Origin: Molossus alvarezi
Lineage: Eukaryota; Chordata; Mammalia; Chiroptera; Molossidae
Assembly (NCBI GenBank): GCA_037176705.1
Contig: CM073887.1
Span: forward strand, 23,067,501 to 23,131,500
DNA length: 64,000 nt
Direction: 5' to 3'
In this document: positions 55,651-64,000 of the stretch, in pieces
Layout: each line of letters opens with the position of its first letter
Position numbering within the stretch: position 1 is the stretch's first letter
The notes under the pieces: generated by a model
Seen by the model: the letters and a program-made list of their open reading frames with translations, nothing else
The model's database searches: none
Told to the model about the DNA's origin: nothing
Position numbers and translations under genes: made by a program

Positions 55651-56566
55651 AACAGAGCCTGGTGTGCACACAGTGGAGGGCTTTTAGCTGTCCTAGTGTG
55701 CTGTGGACTGACAACAGCATTATATGTTGTTCAAGGCCATTAATAGTACACTGAGTGGCCACCAACAAAAATCTTATGTACTTACTAGCTAGCTAACCCT
55801 GCGTAATGTGGATTTCTAAAAACGTGAAACAGTTAAAAACCTTCTGAGCTCTGGACTACCTGTCACCAATTTCATTTACGTGGAGCTGGATATCGAAAGA
55901 ATTAGTAGTCAGACTTGGAAAAGCTATATTAATAGAGTAGGAAATACTGTGCTATACCCAAGAGACTGATAGTCTGCAAGACTTGGTCAGACTTATGTAA
56001 AGGTGTTTGCCACATAGTTTTCTCAGAAAGCTAAAGATCAGGCCTCAGGTTTTCGCACATTTACATTAATAAAGAATTTGAATGGGTTTTAGGAAATGGG
56101 TGGAAGGAGTTGACTTGGGTGGAGAGTATGCATAGAGGGGGTGGTTTTTGTGTGTGGATAGGATGGTTAATAAAATAATATATAATATATTTACTGTGAC
56201 TGTAAGGCTCTACTGAATTTTCTGTGACCTTTGCCAGAGAAGTATTTCCACTAAATAAAAACAAACAAACATACCTTAATAGAGTACTAAATTTCAGAAC
56301 AAAAAAGGTGAAACCAGTTATGGGAAGAGATTTAGAACCATGGTCATAATTTAAGTTTATTCACAAATCAACCTTGTTACCTGAAACAGAGGACAAATCT
56401 TCCATCCTTTATACAAGGAAATCAAATATGACATTCCATTAACAATAAGACAAAATTGAGACTTCCATAATCTTCAACAAGAAGTACTTGTTTCTTACTG
56501 AGATTTCCCACCCAACGTAGCACTGCTTAGTTTAGTGACTTCACTATCTCTCTCTATGCTATGAGA
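55651..56566. other. Unassigned sequence
   Basis: No gene or repeat recognised. Confidence 0.3.
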
Positions 56567-56583
56567 GCTATGTCTACTTTTTA

Positions 56584-56755
56584 TTTTTAATTTGAGAGAG
56601 GGAGAGGGGGAGAGAGATGGAAACATCGATGAGAGAACCACCTCCTGTGTGCCCCACCCTGGGGTTTTGGCTCACAATCTGGGCATGTGCCCTGACCAGG
56701 AATTGAACCGGTGACCTGTTGGTGCATGGACCTACCACTGACCCACACCGTCCGG
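56584..56755 (-). repeat. VES-type SINE, plain-tail form, shortened
   Basis: Tail side tttttaatttgagagaggg, head gacccacaccgtccgggc. Several internal deletions. Near-exact TSD gctatgtctactttt (56567-56581) and gctatgtctgctttt (56756-56770). Confidence 0.9.
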
Positions 56756-56770
56756 GCTATGTCTGCTTTT

Positions 56771-57628
56771 TAAAAGAAAGACAATAAGGAGTGAGGTAGA
56801 AACTAGAAAATCAGAAAAAAGTTTTTTAAAAAGTTAAAACGTGTTTTGTATTGTTTTTAACCTAAATTCTCCATTTATTACTTTCTTCCAGTCAATGTAT
56901 GCATTTATTAGCATTTGATAACTAATGAGTTATCTAATATATTTTTATTTTCATATCATTATACATTGTTAAAAGGTGTGGCAGATGATCCCAGATCCAT
57001 GTCATATTTTGTAGGAAATGCTTTCTTGCACTATTAAATGAACAAGGGACCGCTCATGATCTTTTTATTATGTATTTTCAAACATAATGACCTGAAGAAT
57101 AGCTCCCACTACTTCTCCCTCCCCCTTCCATGAATGTAAACTCTCTGAGAACCACAGTTTTGACTCTGAGAGAGAGAGAGAGGGAGACACTTACAGGGAT
57201 AGAGGTGATCAGGAGCTAGAAAGGATGGTATAGGCTAGTACTTACCAGAGAGCTATGTTATATATTATTTAAACAGTGAAGGTAAATGTTGCTGATCCTA
57301 GAAGCAGGAGTAGTACTGAAATGAGAGTCTCTTTCCCAAGACATTGCAGTTTGAATGATTCAGAAGGAGAAGACAGAGAATATAGAGTGAAACTGAAGGG
57401 GCCATTTCAAGGTGAAGACGAGAGGAGGTGCCGCAGGAAAGCTGAGCAGTCGGGCAGGTCTTACCAGACAGGTTTATGAAAAGGTCTGGAGAGGTCTGGA
57501 GATGAAACTAGTGAGCTGGGGTAGGGGTTATATAACAGGATTGCATAATTTTCTTTGGCTTGGTGCTTTTGCATAACTCAATATTTATTTAATCTTAGAA
57601 TATCTCAGAGAGGTGCAACATTTATAAA
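56771..57628. other. Unassigned sequence
   Basis: No repeat recognised. Plus-strand frame 57276-57479 is hydrophilic (LKGPFQGEDERRCRRKAEQS) but lacks splice or start support. A (GA)n tract lies at 57167-57183. Confidence 0.3.
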
Positions 57629-57644
57629 TGAAAAACAACCTCTT

Positions 57645-57909
57645 GCCCTGGCTGGGGTTGGGCATTGTACCAGCCACCGCAAGGTTGCCAGTACGATTCC
57701 AGGTCAGGGCACACACCTGGGTTGCAGGCACCATCCCCAGTTGGGGGCATGCAGGAGGCAGCCAGTCAATGTTTCACTCTCACATCAACGTATCTTTCTC
57801 TCCCTTATTCTCTCTAAATAAATTAAATAAATGAAAAAAATTTTCAAACAGATTAGGACATTTTGTTTTCAAGTTTAAACTATATAATAAAATATTTTTA
57901 AAAAGAAAA
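57645..57909 (+). repeat. VES-type SINE, plain-tail form
   Basis: Head gccctggctggggttgggc (A box damaged), body gccagtacgattccaggtcagggc, gcaggaggcagccag. TSD gaaaaacaacctctt (57630-57644) and gaaaaacaacttctt (57910-57924), one mismatch. About 75 bp of A/T-rich sequence lies between the recognisable body end and the second TSD copy, so the tail has been extended. Confidence 0.9.
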
Positions 57910-57924
57910 GAAAAACAACTTCTT

Positions 57925-58228
57925 GGGAACTTAAGATCTAGGAAAGACCAAGGCAGGCACAGTAACTTAGGGGACAAAGATTCTGGGGACCTGCCCTCAT
58001 AGGCAATATGGTAATGTGGTCTGACCACTGGCCAGCATTGTCTCCTTAGGTTGTTGGACCTGGAATTGTCAGCCTTCTGTGTTGGGGTGGGATCTGGCCT
58101 GTGTAGAGGTTCCTCATCAGAGCACAGGAACTGAGAATAAGTGAATGGCTGTGTGTGGTCCCAGGCTAGAGCTATGGGTGGAAGGATGCAGGTTGAGGAA
58201 GAACAGGCTGCCTCTGCTTGCCCTCCAG
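57925..58228. other. Unassigned sequence
   Basis: The 155-codon minus-strand frame (57780-58247) crosses from unique sequence into the SINE tail and TSD, so I reject it as a gene. Confidence 0.35.
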
Positions 58229-58401
58229 GTGGACAGCCACAGACCATTGAGCCTCAATCACTGGTTGAACCAAAAATTCAGCAGTGTAGTTATGTAGAAA
58301 GGCACTCAGGATCAAGTTGTGACTTTTACTCTTGCAAAGCTTCGAATTATGGACTAAACAAATATTATTGGGAATTAGAAACTAATCAGTCCCGGAATCA
58401 G
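58229..58401 (+). other. Candidate exon, 173 nt (best of the set)
   Basis: Acceptor ctgcctctgcttgccctccag ends at 58228 with a good pyrimidine tract; donor AATCAG followed by gtaagg at 58402 fits consensus. One frame stays open over the whole segment (enters in phase 1, 57 full codons, exits in phase 0). It includes GQPQTIEPQSLVEPKIQQCS and, near the end, ASNYGLNKYYWELETNQSRN. Composition is mixed and hydrophilic, not the Leu/Ser/Phe bias of the chance frames. No repeat family covers it. I cannot name the protein, and the neighbouring candidates do not join to it in a consistent frame. Confidence 0.3.
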
Positions 58402-59060
58402 GTAAGGCCAGTCTCTCGGGATTGTCTGGACTCTTGAAGAGACAAAACAAACAGGCAGCTCAAAGGTTGGAAAAGCTCATTTCCCCACCGGTCAGCTATG
58501 TACTTGCCTCTCCCCGCCACCCTTCCCTAAAAACTACCCATCACTGTGAAGGGACATTCGGCCTAGAACGTCTACCCCAAGATACGTTCAGGAACCCCTT
58601 AAAACAACAGTTTTCCAGCCTTTTAGATTTGGATGAAATTCCTCCCTGTGGCCAGTATTAGACATTTGTTGGGAAGAAAACAAATAGTCCCTACCATGGG
58701 GCTACCCTTGTACGAATGAATATTTAATACATGTTACTTGAGGAGAGTAGTGAGGTGGGAAGCGAACTCTTTCAGCCATTGGCAACACTGGAAGCCTCGA
58801 TCCGGCTCTTTACCTTCACGGGGCACTGCGCCAGGGATGGTGCAAAGCGCATTAGCAGGTGTGACTTCTGCCCTTGGAGACCGAGAGTGCCATTTGTGAA
58901 CTTATTCTTGTGTGAAATTTACCTCTGTTGTCATTCTTGGCCAACAAACAGGTGAATAGTGGTTGGGGCAAGGAATGAAGGTGGCCAACCAAGACTAGTG
59001 CTGTGGGCTCCTTGCTTCTTTGCTCACGCCATGTTTCTTTTTAGAATACTCTGCTATAGT
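58402..59060. other. Unassigned sequence
   Basis: No repeat or gene recognised. Open frames of 74-79 codons have no splice support. Confidence 0.3.
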
Positions 59061-59064
59061 CTAG

Positions 59065-60010
59065 TCACTCCTTATGTTTTGTATAGATACATATAAATGC
59101 ATTTAATGAGATTTCTCCCCAACTCTGTGTTTCTCTCTTGAGATGTTGGAGTTCTTTATATATCTGGGTACCAGTCCTTTGTCATATGCTTTGCGGATCT
59201 CCACTCCTACTCTGAGACTTGACCCTTCATGTTCTCAACTGCGTCTTGTAGAGTTTCTAAATTTTGACAGTTATTTTTATTGTTTTTCCCTATATTATTG
59301 CTTTCTCTGACCTATCTGAGGAACCTTTGCCCTCTTCCAAGTCATGATAGTCTGTATTTCTCTCTAAAACTGTATGGTTTTAGAGTTTATGTTTATACCG
59401 ATGTTATATCGCAAGTCATTTTGTGTGAGTAATATGAGGTAGGGGTCCAGGTTAATATTTTTTCCATATCAATATCCAGTTATTCCAGCACCATTTGTTG
59501 AAAACATTTTTCTTTACCTATTGGATTGCTTTGGTGCATTTGTTCAAGATCATAACTATTTTTAGGGCTCTGCTTCTGGCGCTTGCTATTCTGTTCCTCT
59601 GATCTATTTTTTTTTAATTTAATTTTTTGGTTAATGCTCACCTGAGGATATTTTTCCATTGATTTTAGATAGAATGGAAGGGAAGGGAGGGAAAGAGAGA
59701 GAAACATCATTGTGAGAGAGGCACATCGATTGGTTGCCTCCTGCATGACCCAGACCAGGGCCGGGGATCAAAACTATAACCCTGGTACATGCCCTTGACT
59801 GGGAATTGAACCTGTGACCCTTCAATCCACAGGCTGATGCTCTAACCGCTGAACCAAACTGTCCAGGGCTTCTGATCTATTTTGATTACTCTTGTACCAT
59901 TTTTAATAACTATATAGTGTACAAATATCCACAATCATATGGAATCACTTCGCCATTGTTGGACATTTTGAAGTTTATAATTTTTACTGTTAAAAACAAT
60001 ACTCTTATAG
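59065..60010 (-). repeat. L1M ORF2 fragment, split by a SINE
   Basis: Antisense ORF2: gttggagttctttatatatctgg, ctttgtcatatgctttgcgg, gatgttatatcgcaagtcattttg, gaggtaggggtccaggttaatattttttccatatc, ccagttattccagcaccatttgttgaaaac; after the SINE ttctgatctattttgattac, gtaccatttttaataactatatagtg. Confidence 0.9.
59611..59870 (-). repeat. VES-type SINE, capped-tail form, inside L1
   Basis: Tail side taatgctcacctgaggatatttttcc, head gctgaaccaaactgtccagggc. Exact TSD tctgatctatttt at 59598-59610 and 59871-59883. Confidence 0.95.
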
Positions 60011-60800
60011 ATACTCTTATTATTTCTGTTGTTTAATCTTCCCTTAATTGTAAATGGTAGAAGTAATTTATAAGCAATAGTCAAGGCAAATATGTAGAAG
60101 TTGTTATTTAGTACATTCTAATTTTTAGTTCTGTGATGAATGAGAGTGCCTGCAGCTGGCAAGAAGGTAGAATGAGCACTGTGGCCAGTAGCTATAACAT
60201 CCTTATCAGCGGAGAGAAGAATTCACTTTGCTTCTAATATCATTTATGGATTGCTTTTATTGCATTGTCACCTAGCGTTATTAGAGTTAGAGAAGTATAA
60301 AGACCAAAAACTTCAGAAGGACTTTCTTAGAGCTCATTGTTTTCCATGGGCCCTCTAATAATTGTAAATATGTATTTGCATGCATGTCAGGTGATGGGAA
60401 ATGAGAGATGGATATTTGACCAATTGTCTAAAGGAATTCACTCAATTATGGAAACAGAACAGTGGTCATAACTCATGTTCTGTGTACTGTCAGATGTGAG
60501 AGGTTATCTGTCTTAAGCTTTTTTATATGGTAATCAGCAAGACATTTAGTTGTGTAAGTGATACCCAAGGCACATGTTTTTATTTTATGTGGGTACATAA
60601 ATAAAATTATACCACTATGTGAAGTGTTTGTAAATGCTTAGTGTCTTTGCTTGATAATTTATCCATTTATAGGAGGAGTTTGTTGTGTATAGACCAACCT
60701 AGATGTCATTTTAAGTATTTGTGATGTTTAAGTATTTGGGAACATAGATTTTTAAGGGGAAAACAGTTATTTTGGGTAAACCTGAAATTTTTTTTTTATG
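60011..60800. other. Unassigned sequence
   Basis: No gene or repeat recognised. Confidence 0.3.
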
Positions 60801-60810
60801 TTTGCATGAC

Positions 60811-60908
60811 TTTTTTTTTTTTTGGTATGTGCCCCTAGCGGGAACTGAACCTGGGACTCTCAGGTCTGCAGGCTGACGCTCCAACCCTTGAGCCAAACCA
60901 GCCAGGGC
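60811..60908 (-). repeat. Short SINE: tRNA-like head plus poly(A) only
   Basis: A T-run of about 13 joins directly to ggtatgtgcccctagcggg, then runs through the head to gagccaaaccagccagggc. It shares the junction point and the variant cccctagc with the copy at 10483-10580. Flanks are T-rich (acttttt on both sides), so the TSD is only suggestive. Confidence 0.82.
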
Positions 60909-61224
60909 CAAAACTTTTTTTTTATGGACAGTGAAATAATTGTACATCATAATATTTTAAGAGGTTTTTCTGATGTTTACAATAATAAAATTAATATTTG
61001 CAGTGGAAAGACTGTACTTGAAAACTACAATTTTCATAAATTATTAGTCATCTCTGCAGTCTGTAGTCCAAGTTTGATAGCTGCAGCGTATTGCAAGCTA
61101 GATTTTAGCAAAATAGAAAGACAGAGGGCTGTATCTATAAGAGTATCATAGGAACTCTGTGTAAGAGTGGGTTCTCCTGACTTTTATATATGCCTTTTAA
61201 TTTGTCAATAGAGATTTCCATCCT
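60909..61224. other. Unassigned sequence
   Basis: No gene or repeat recognised. Confidence 0.3.
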
Positions 61225-61235
61225 GGGCCATGTTA

Positions 61236-61470
61236 TTTTTTTAATCCTCACTCAAGGGTATTTATCCATTGACTTTTAGATAGAATGGAAAGGAGAGAGG
61301 GAGAGAGAGAGAAACATCAAGAAAGAGACACATATTGATTAATTGCCTCCCGAATGACCCCTACTGGAGCCGAGGATAGAACCTGTAACCCAGGTATGGC
61401 CCTTGACTGGGACTGAACCTGCAACCCTTTAGTCTGTGGCTGACGCTCTAACCACTGAGCAAAACCTCCA
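61236..61470 (-). repeat. VES-type SINE, capped-tail form
   Basis: Tail side ttaatcctcactcaaggg, head gagcaaaacctccagggc. TSD gggccatgtta at 61225-61235 and 61471-61481; its first bases coincide with the usual gggc SINE start, so the boundary is uncertain by about 4 bp. Confidence 0.9.
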
Positions 61471-61481
61471 GGGCCATGTTA

Positions 61482-61754
61482 GTTATTTTTAACCAAATAT
61501 TACAAACGCTTGTCTGTGTGAAGCTTTCATTATCGGACAGTGGCCTATTAGAAATAAATAAGAGTCTTTCAGAGAGCTATCTCTCTCTTTCCTCCTCTTT
61601 CTGAGGGGTGACAAGAAAGAGCACAACAAAGTGAGTCAAAAACCACTAGCCCCCCACTCTGGCCCCAATGCTGACTGCAGCCTTCAGTGGTGATTCTAGT
61701 CCTAGACCATTGTGGACACAGGTACAACGGCCCCTCTAACCTATCAGCCCCTAC
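61482..61754. other. Unassigned sequence
   Basis: No repeat or gene recognised. Confidence 0.3.
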
Positions 61755-62049
61755 CTGGTGAAACTCATGAGGTGGTTTAAGAGAGATTTGTTGGGTTTAG
61801 TTGTATTGACCTTAGAGGTGTACCCCAGAGTGAATTGCAGGAGTCCCGGACTGAACTCAATCTCCATTTCTTCTTGATGAAAGCATGTCTCTTCTTTCTC
61901 TTGGAACCATATGGCTGTTCTGTTCTCTGTTTAGGAATCTCCCCATGGGAAGTCAGTAGAGATTTAGCCAGGTTGAGTGAGAAGGTGGTCACAGCTGGCT
62001 GCTGTACATTCCCTTCGGTATCCAATTTTCCAGTCCCCTGCCTCTTCGC
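61755..62049 (-). other. Candidate exon, 295 nt, with stop codon inside
   Basis: On the minus strand a strong acceptor (gtcccattttctggcttatttctcattag, 62050 upward) is followed in phase 0 by an open frame of about 91 codons containing GNVQQPAVTTFSLNLAKSLL, then a basic cluster (GSKRKKRHAFIKKKWRL), and TAA near 61778. A donor (CACCAG, then gtaggg) ends the segment at 61755. The basic cluster could be a nuclear-localisation-like sequence. I recognise no family. A 3' or alternative exon, an exonised retroelement or chance are all possible. Confidence 0.25.
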
Positions 62050-62054
62050 CTAAT

Positions 62055-64000
62055 GAGAAATAAGCCAGAAAATGGGACAGAACAAAACCCAAAATCAACA
62101 CCATAAAACAAGTTTAAGATGAATTTCATCCTTTGGCTCTCTGATCTTCTCATCTAATCATTGCTGTTCTAGCAACATCGTGTGCTGTGGGATAATGTGT
62201 GCTATATCGATAAAATCAATTTATGTGTTTTCACTTTTTAAAAATGAGAGCTGGGAGATTTGTATGCTCATATAATTCTACAGTGAAAGTTTAAAATGAA
62301 GAACATATTGCTCTTCTGCCTTCCCTTTGCACTGTGATCTTTAACATCACCATCAAGGTGTGTGTGCACTTGGTTTGTGATCACTTTAGCTGTCTGGTGT
62401 TTGTGGTTTTCTCTGAGCCAACTCTTGCAGCTAATGAACATGATCATTTATACAGTGTCACTGCAGTATAGGCATGTTAAATAATTGATTGGGCCATGGC
62501 AGGTAGAGAATGGCAAATGTGGTCCCTTTGTTGCTATGGTAATACATTTGGTTCAAGGGGACTGTTTGTCATTTGGATCTCATGGATCTGGTGCATGTGA
62601 CATAATTGCCTGTGGTTGAGGCATTTGGAGGGGAAAATCAACTTAAGAGGCAATGGCATTTTGAAGCAAATTAATATATATTTCAGAGAGTTCTTGGGCT
62701 TACATTGTGGAGTGAATTATTCTTTTTTATTAAAAGGCTCATTCGTAGCTAATGCATCAGCATAGAGAATGAGCCAAGTGACAGATTTGTTTACTTGCTA
62801 ACGTGGTGGGATTTGATCATTTATTGTATAAAATTGTTATTGTGTGAGGTTTACATTCTTTCCTCTATTATCCCAAGGAGGTCTCCCTTTAAGTGAAATT
62901 AATGCCACATTTATTAGGGATCTTGGAAGGAAAGGGCAACATATTCTCTCTCTTTTATTCTCCATTAAAAAAAAAAAAAAAAGTCCTAAGTCCTTAAAGG
63001 TAGGGGCTATATTTGTGTAGTCTTCCAACAAATATTGAGCATTCAGCTAGGTGGGGTTCCTGTCCTCAGAGGTGAGACGCTAGTGGACCAGGCCCACTTA
63101 TCTCTGGGTTCCCCCCTTAGCACTATCCTTTTTCTTATACAAAGCTTCCTCAGTAAGTACTTGATATACTTTTTAGAATACTTCCTCTCCAGTATCATCT
63201 CTTAATATGTGCTTTCTCCGCAGTGGTTTATTAATACATTTGTCAACAACGAACACATAAGTGAAAGCTGAGGTGACATAAGCACGTGTCCTTTCACTGA
63301 TCCACGATCTTCTTTCCTTCACGGCTCAGCTCAAAGTCCGCCTCTGCCGCGATGCCCACCAAGCCAACAGCAGTCTCGCTTTGGATATTCTACTCAGTTC
63401 ATGTGACATATCTTCTCTTGTTTTCTTATGTGATCACTTTTTCTTGTATTCTTGTTATACCTCTTAGATGTGTTGGGGCAGAAAAACAGCTAAAAGTCAG
63501 TGGTCAAATCCCAGTATCTTTCCTTTATAGAGAAGGGTCAGGCCTATAGGAATGAAAAGATAGCTGGTCATTAGAAGAATCACAGTTGGTATCCAGGTAT
63601 CCAGACTCCAGGATTGCTTCTCTTTACTCTCCTCATTTCTGAGAGGAAGCACCAGTGAGTGCCATGCTTTCGACTTGGTGTACCAGGGGGTCTGGTGACC
63701 ACAGGATAGTGAACACGAAGGCTGGTTCCAGGACTCACTGTGAGTTAGGCATACCAGGTTCTGGCAAAGTCGCTTCTTCATTTAGCATTTTCCCACTCTG
63801 ATTTAAATTCCTGGGGGAGAATATTTGATGCACTCAACCCATATTTGTAGACCAGTCAATAAAGGTGGAAACCTGGCTCATGTCACACAACAATGGCTGC
63901 TAGGTCCCACCTTTGAATTAGAGGTGCTGGGGGCAGAGAAGAACCTGGGCAGATACTTCCAACAAATTGAAAATCCCCCTTGAAAGTTACCCAAGTCCCT
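62055..64000. other. Unassigned sequence, end of window
   Basis: No repeat family recognised over about 1.9 kb. It contains an RFX-like site at 62530-62543 and an A-run at 62967-62982. Open frames at 63352-63549 (+) and 63497-63781 (-) overlap on opposite strands and have no supporting signals. Confidence 0.35.
62530..62543. promoter_or_regulatory. X-box-like site (RFX consensus)
   Basis: GTTGCTATGGTAAT differs at two positions from the palindromic RFX site GTTGCCATGGTAAC. It lies in a repeat-free block with further homeodomain-type TAATTG/TAAT words nearby. This is motif evidence only. Confidence 0.3.

Noticed and set aside
57780..58247. 155-codon minus-strand open frame
   Set aside because: Crosses from unique DNA through a SINE TSD into the SINE body, so it cannot be an ancestral coding sequence.
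691..61481. tRNA genes suggested by A and B box motifs
   Set aside because: All occur within SINE heads followed by SINE bodies and flanked by TSDs; none folds into a stand-alone tRNA context.
1..64000. Bacterial or phage-type systems (CRISPR, operons, toxin-antitoxin)
   Set aside because: Repeat content and composition are mammalian. The repeats are dispersed SINEs and simple repeats, not spaced direct repeats.
1..64000. Rolling-circle (Helitron) or piggyBac-type elements, common in some bats
   Set aside because: I saw no characteristic ends (TC..CTRR with hairpin, or TTAA-flanked inverted repeats), but a careful search was not possible by eye.

Overview
This is mammalian nuclear DNA, almost certainly from a bat. 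The main evidence is about 33 copies of a tRNA-derived SINE of the VES type. Each has a tRNA-like head with recognisable A and B boxes, a C/T-rich body and an A-rich tail, and most sit between clean 7-17 bp target-site duplications (TSDs). Older layers are shared placental repeats: L2, MIR, L1M, a MaLR/MLT1-like LTR, and hAT relics resembling MER20 and MER5A. The base composition is AT-rich and CpG-poor. Family names come from memory of consensus sequences, not from a search.

No protein-coding gene can be identified. The long open frames are mostly translations of SINEs, L1/L2 remnants or C/T-rich low-complexity DNA. Six short segments combine an open frame with plausible splice sites (best: 58229-58401 + and 61755-62049 -; also 5881-6040 +, 8302-8407 -, 16348-16446 +, 37653-37770 +). 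None matches a protein I recognise, and their strands and phases do not make one consistent gene. The window is best read as intron or intergenic DNA.

Layout. 0-5 kb: SINEs in an old L2/MIR background, including two SINEs at one target site. 5-18 kb: SINEs, two L1M 3' ends on the minus strand (12.46-13.56 and 15.34-16.2 kb, each split by a SINE), an MLT1-like LTR (14.9-15.3 kb), a short CpG-rich patch (13.86-14.03 kb), and a possible old LTR with TATA and AATAAA signals on the minus strand (16.9-17.5 kb). 18.6-26.65 kb: free of SINEs but holding a probable solo LTR (23.87-24.65 kb). 26.65-34.4 kb: scattered SINEs, an L2 and an AT palindrome (29.63 kb). 34.4-41.4 kb: SINE-free, with a 1.2 kb L1M. 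41.4-54 kb: SINE-dense, with nested insertions (L2 split by MIR, SINE and L1; MER20 split by an LTR that is itself split by a SINE). 54-64 kb: more L1M, SINEs and unassigned sequence.

The most unusual observations are two roughly 98 bp SINE copies that stop at the same point and carry only the tRNA-like head plus poly(A), the isolated CpG-rich patch, the minus-strand LTR-like block with an adjoining open frame, and the candidate exons. I found no evidence of a new biological system.
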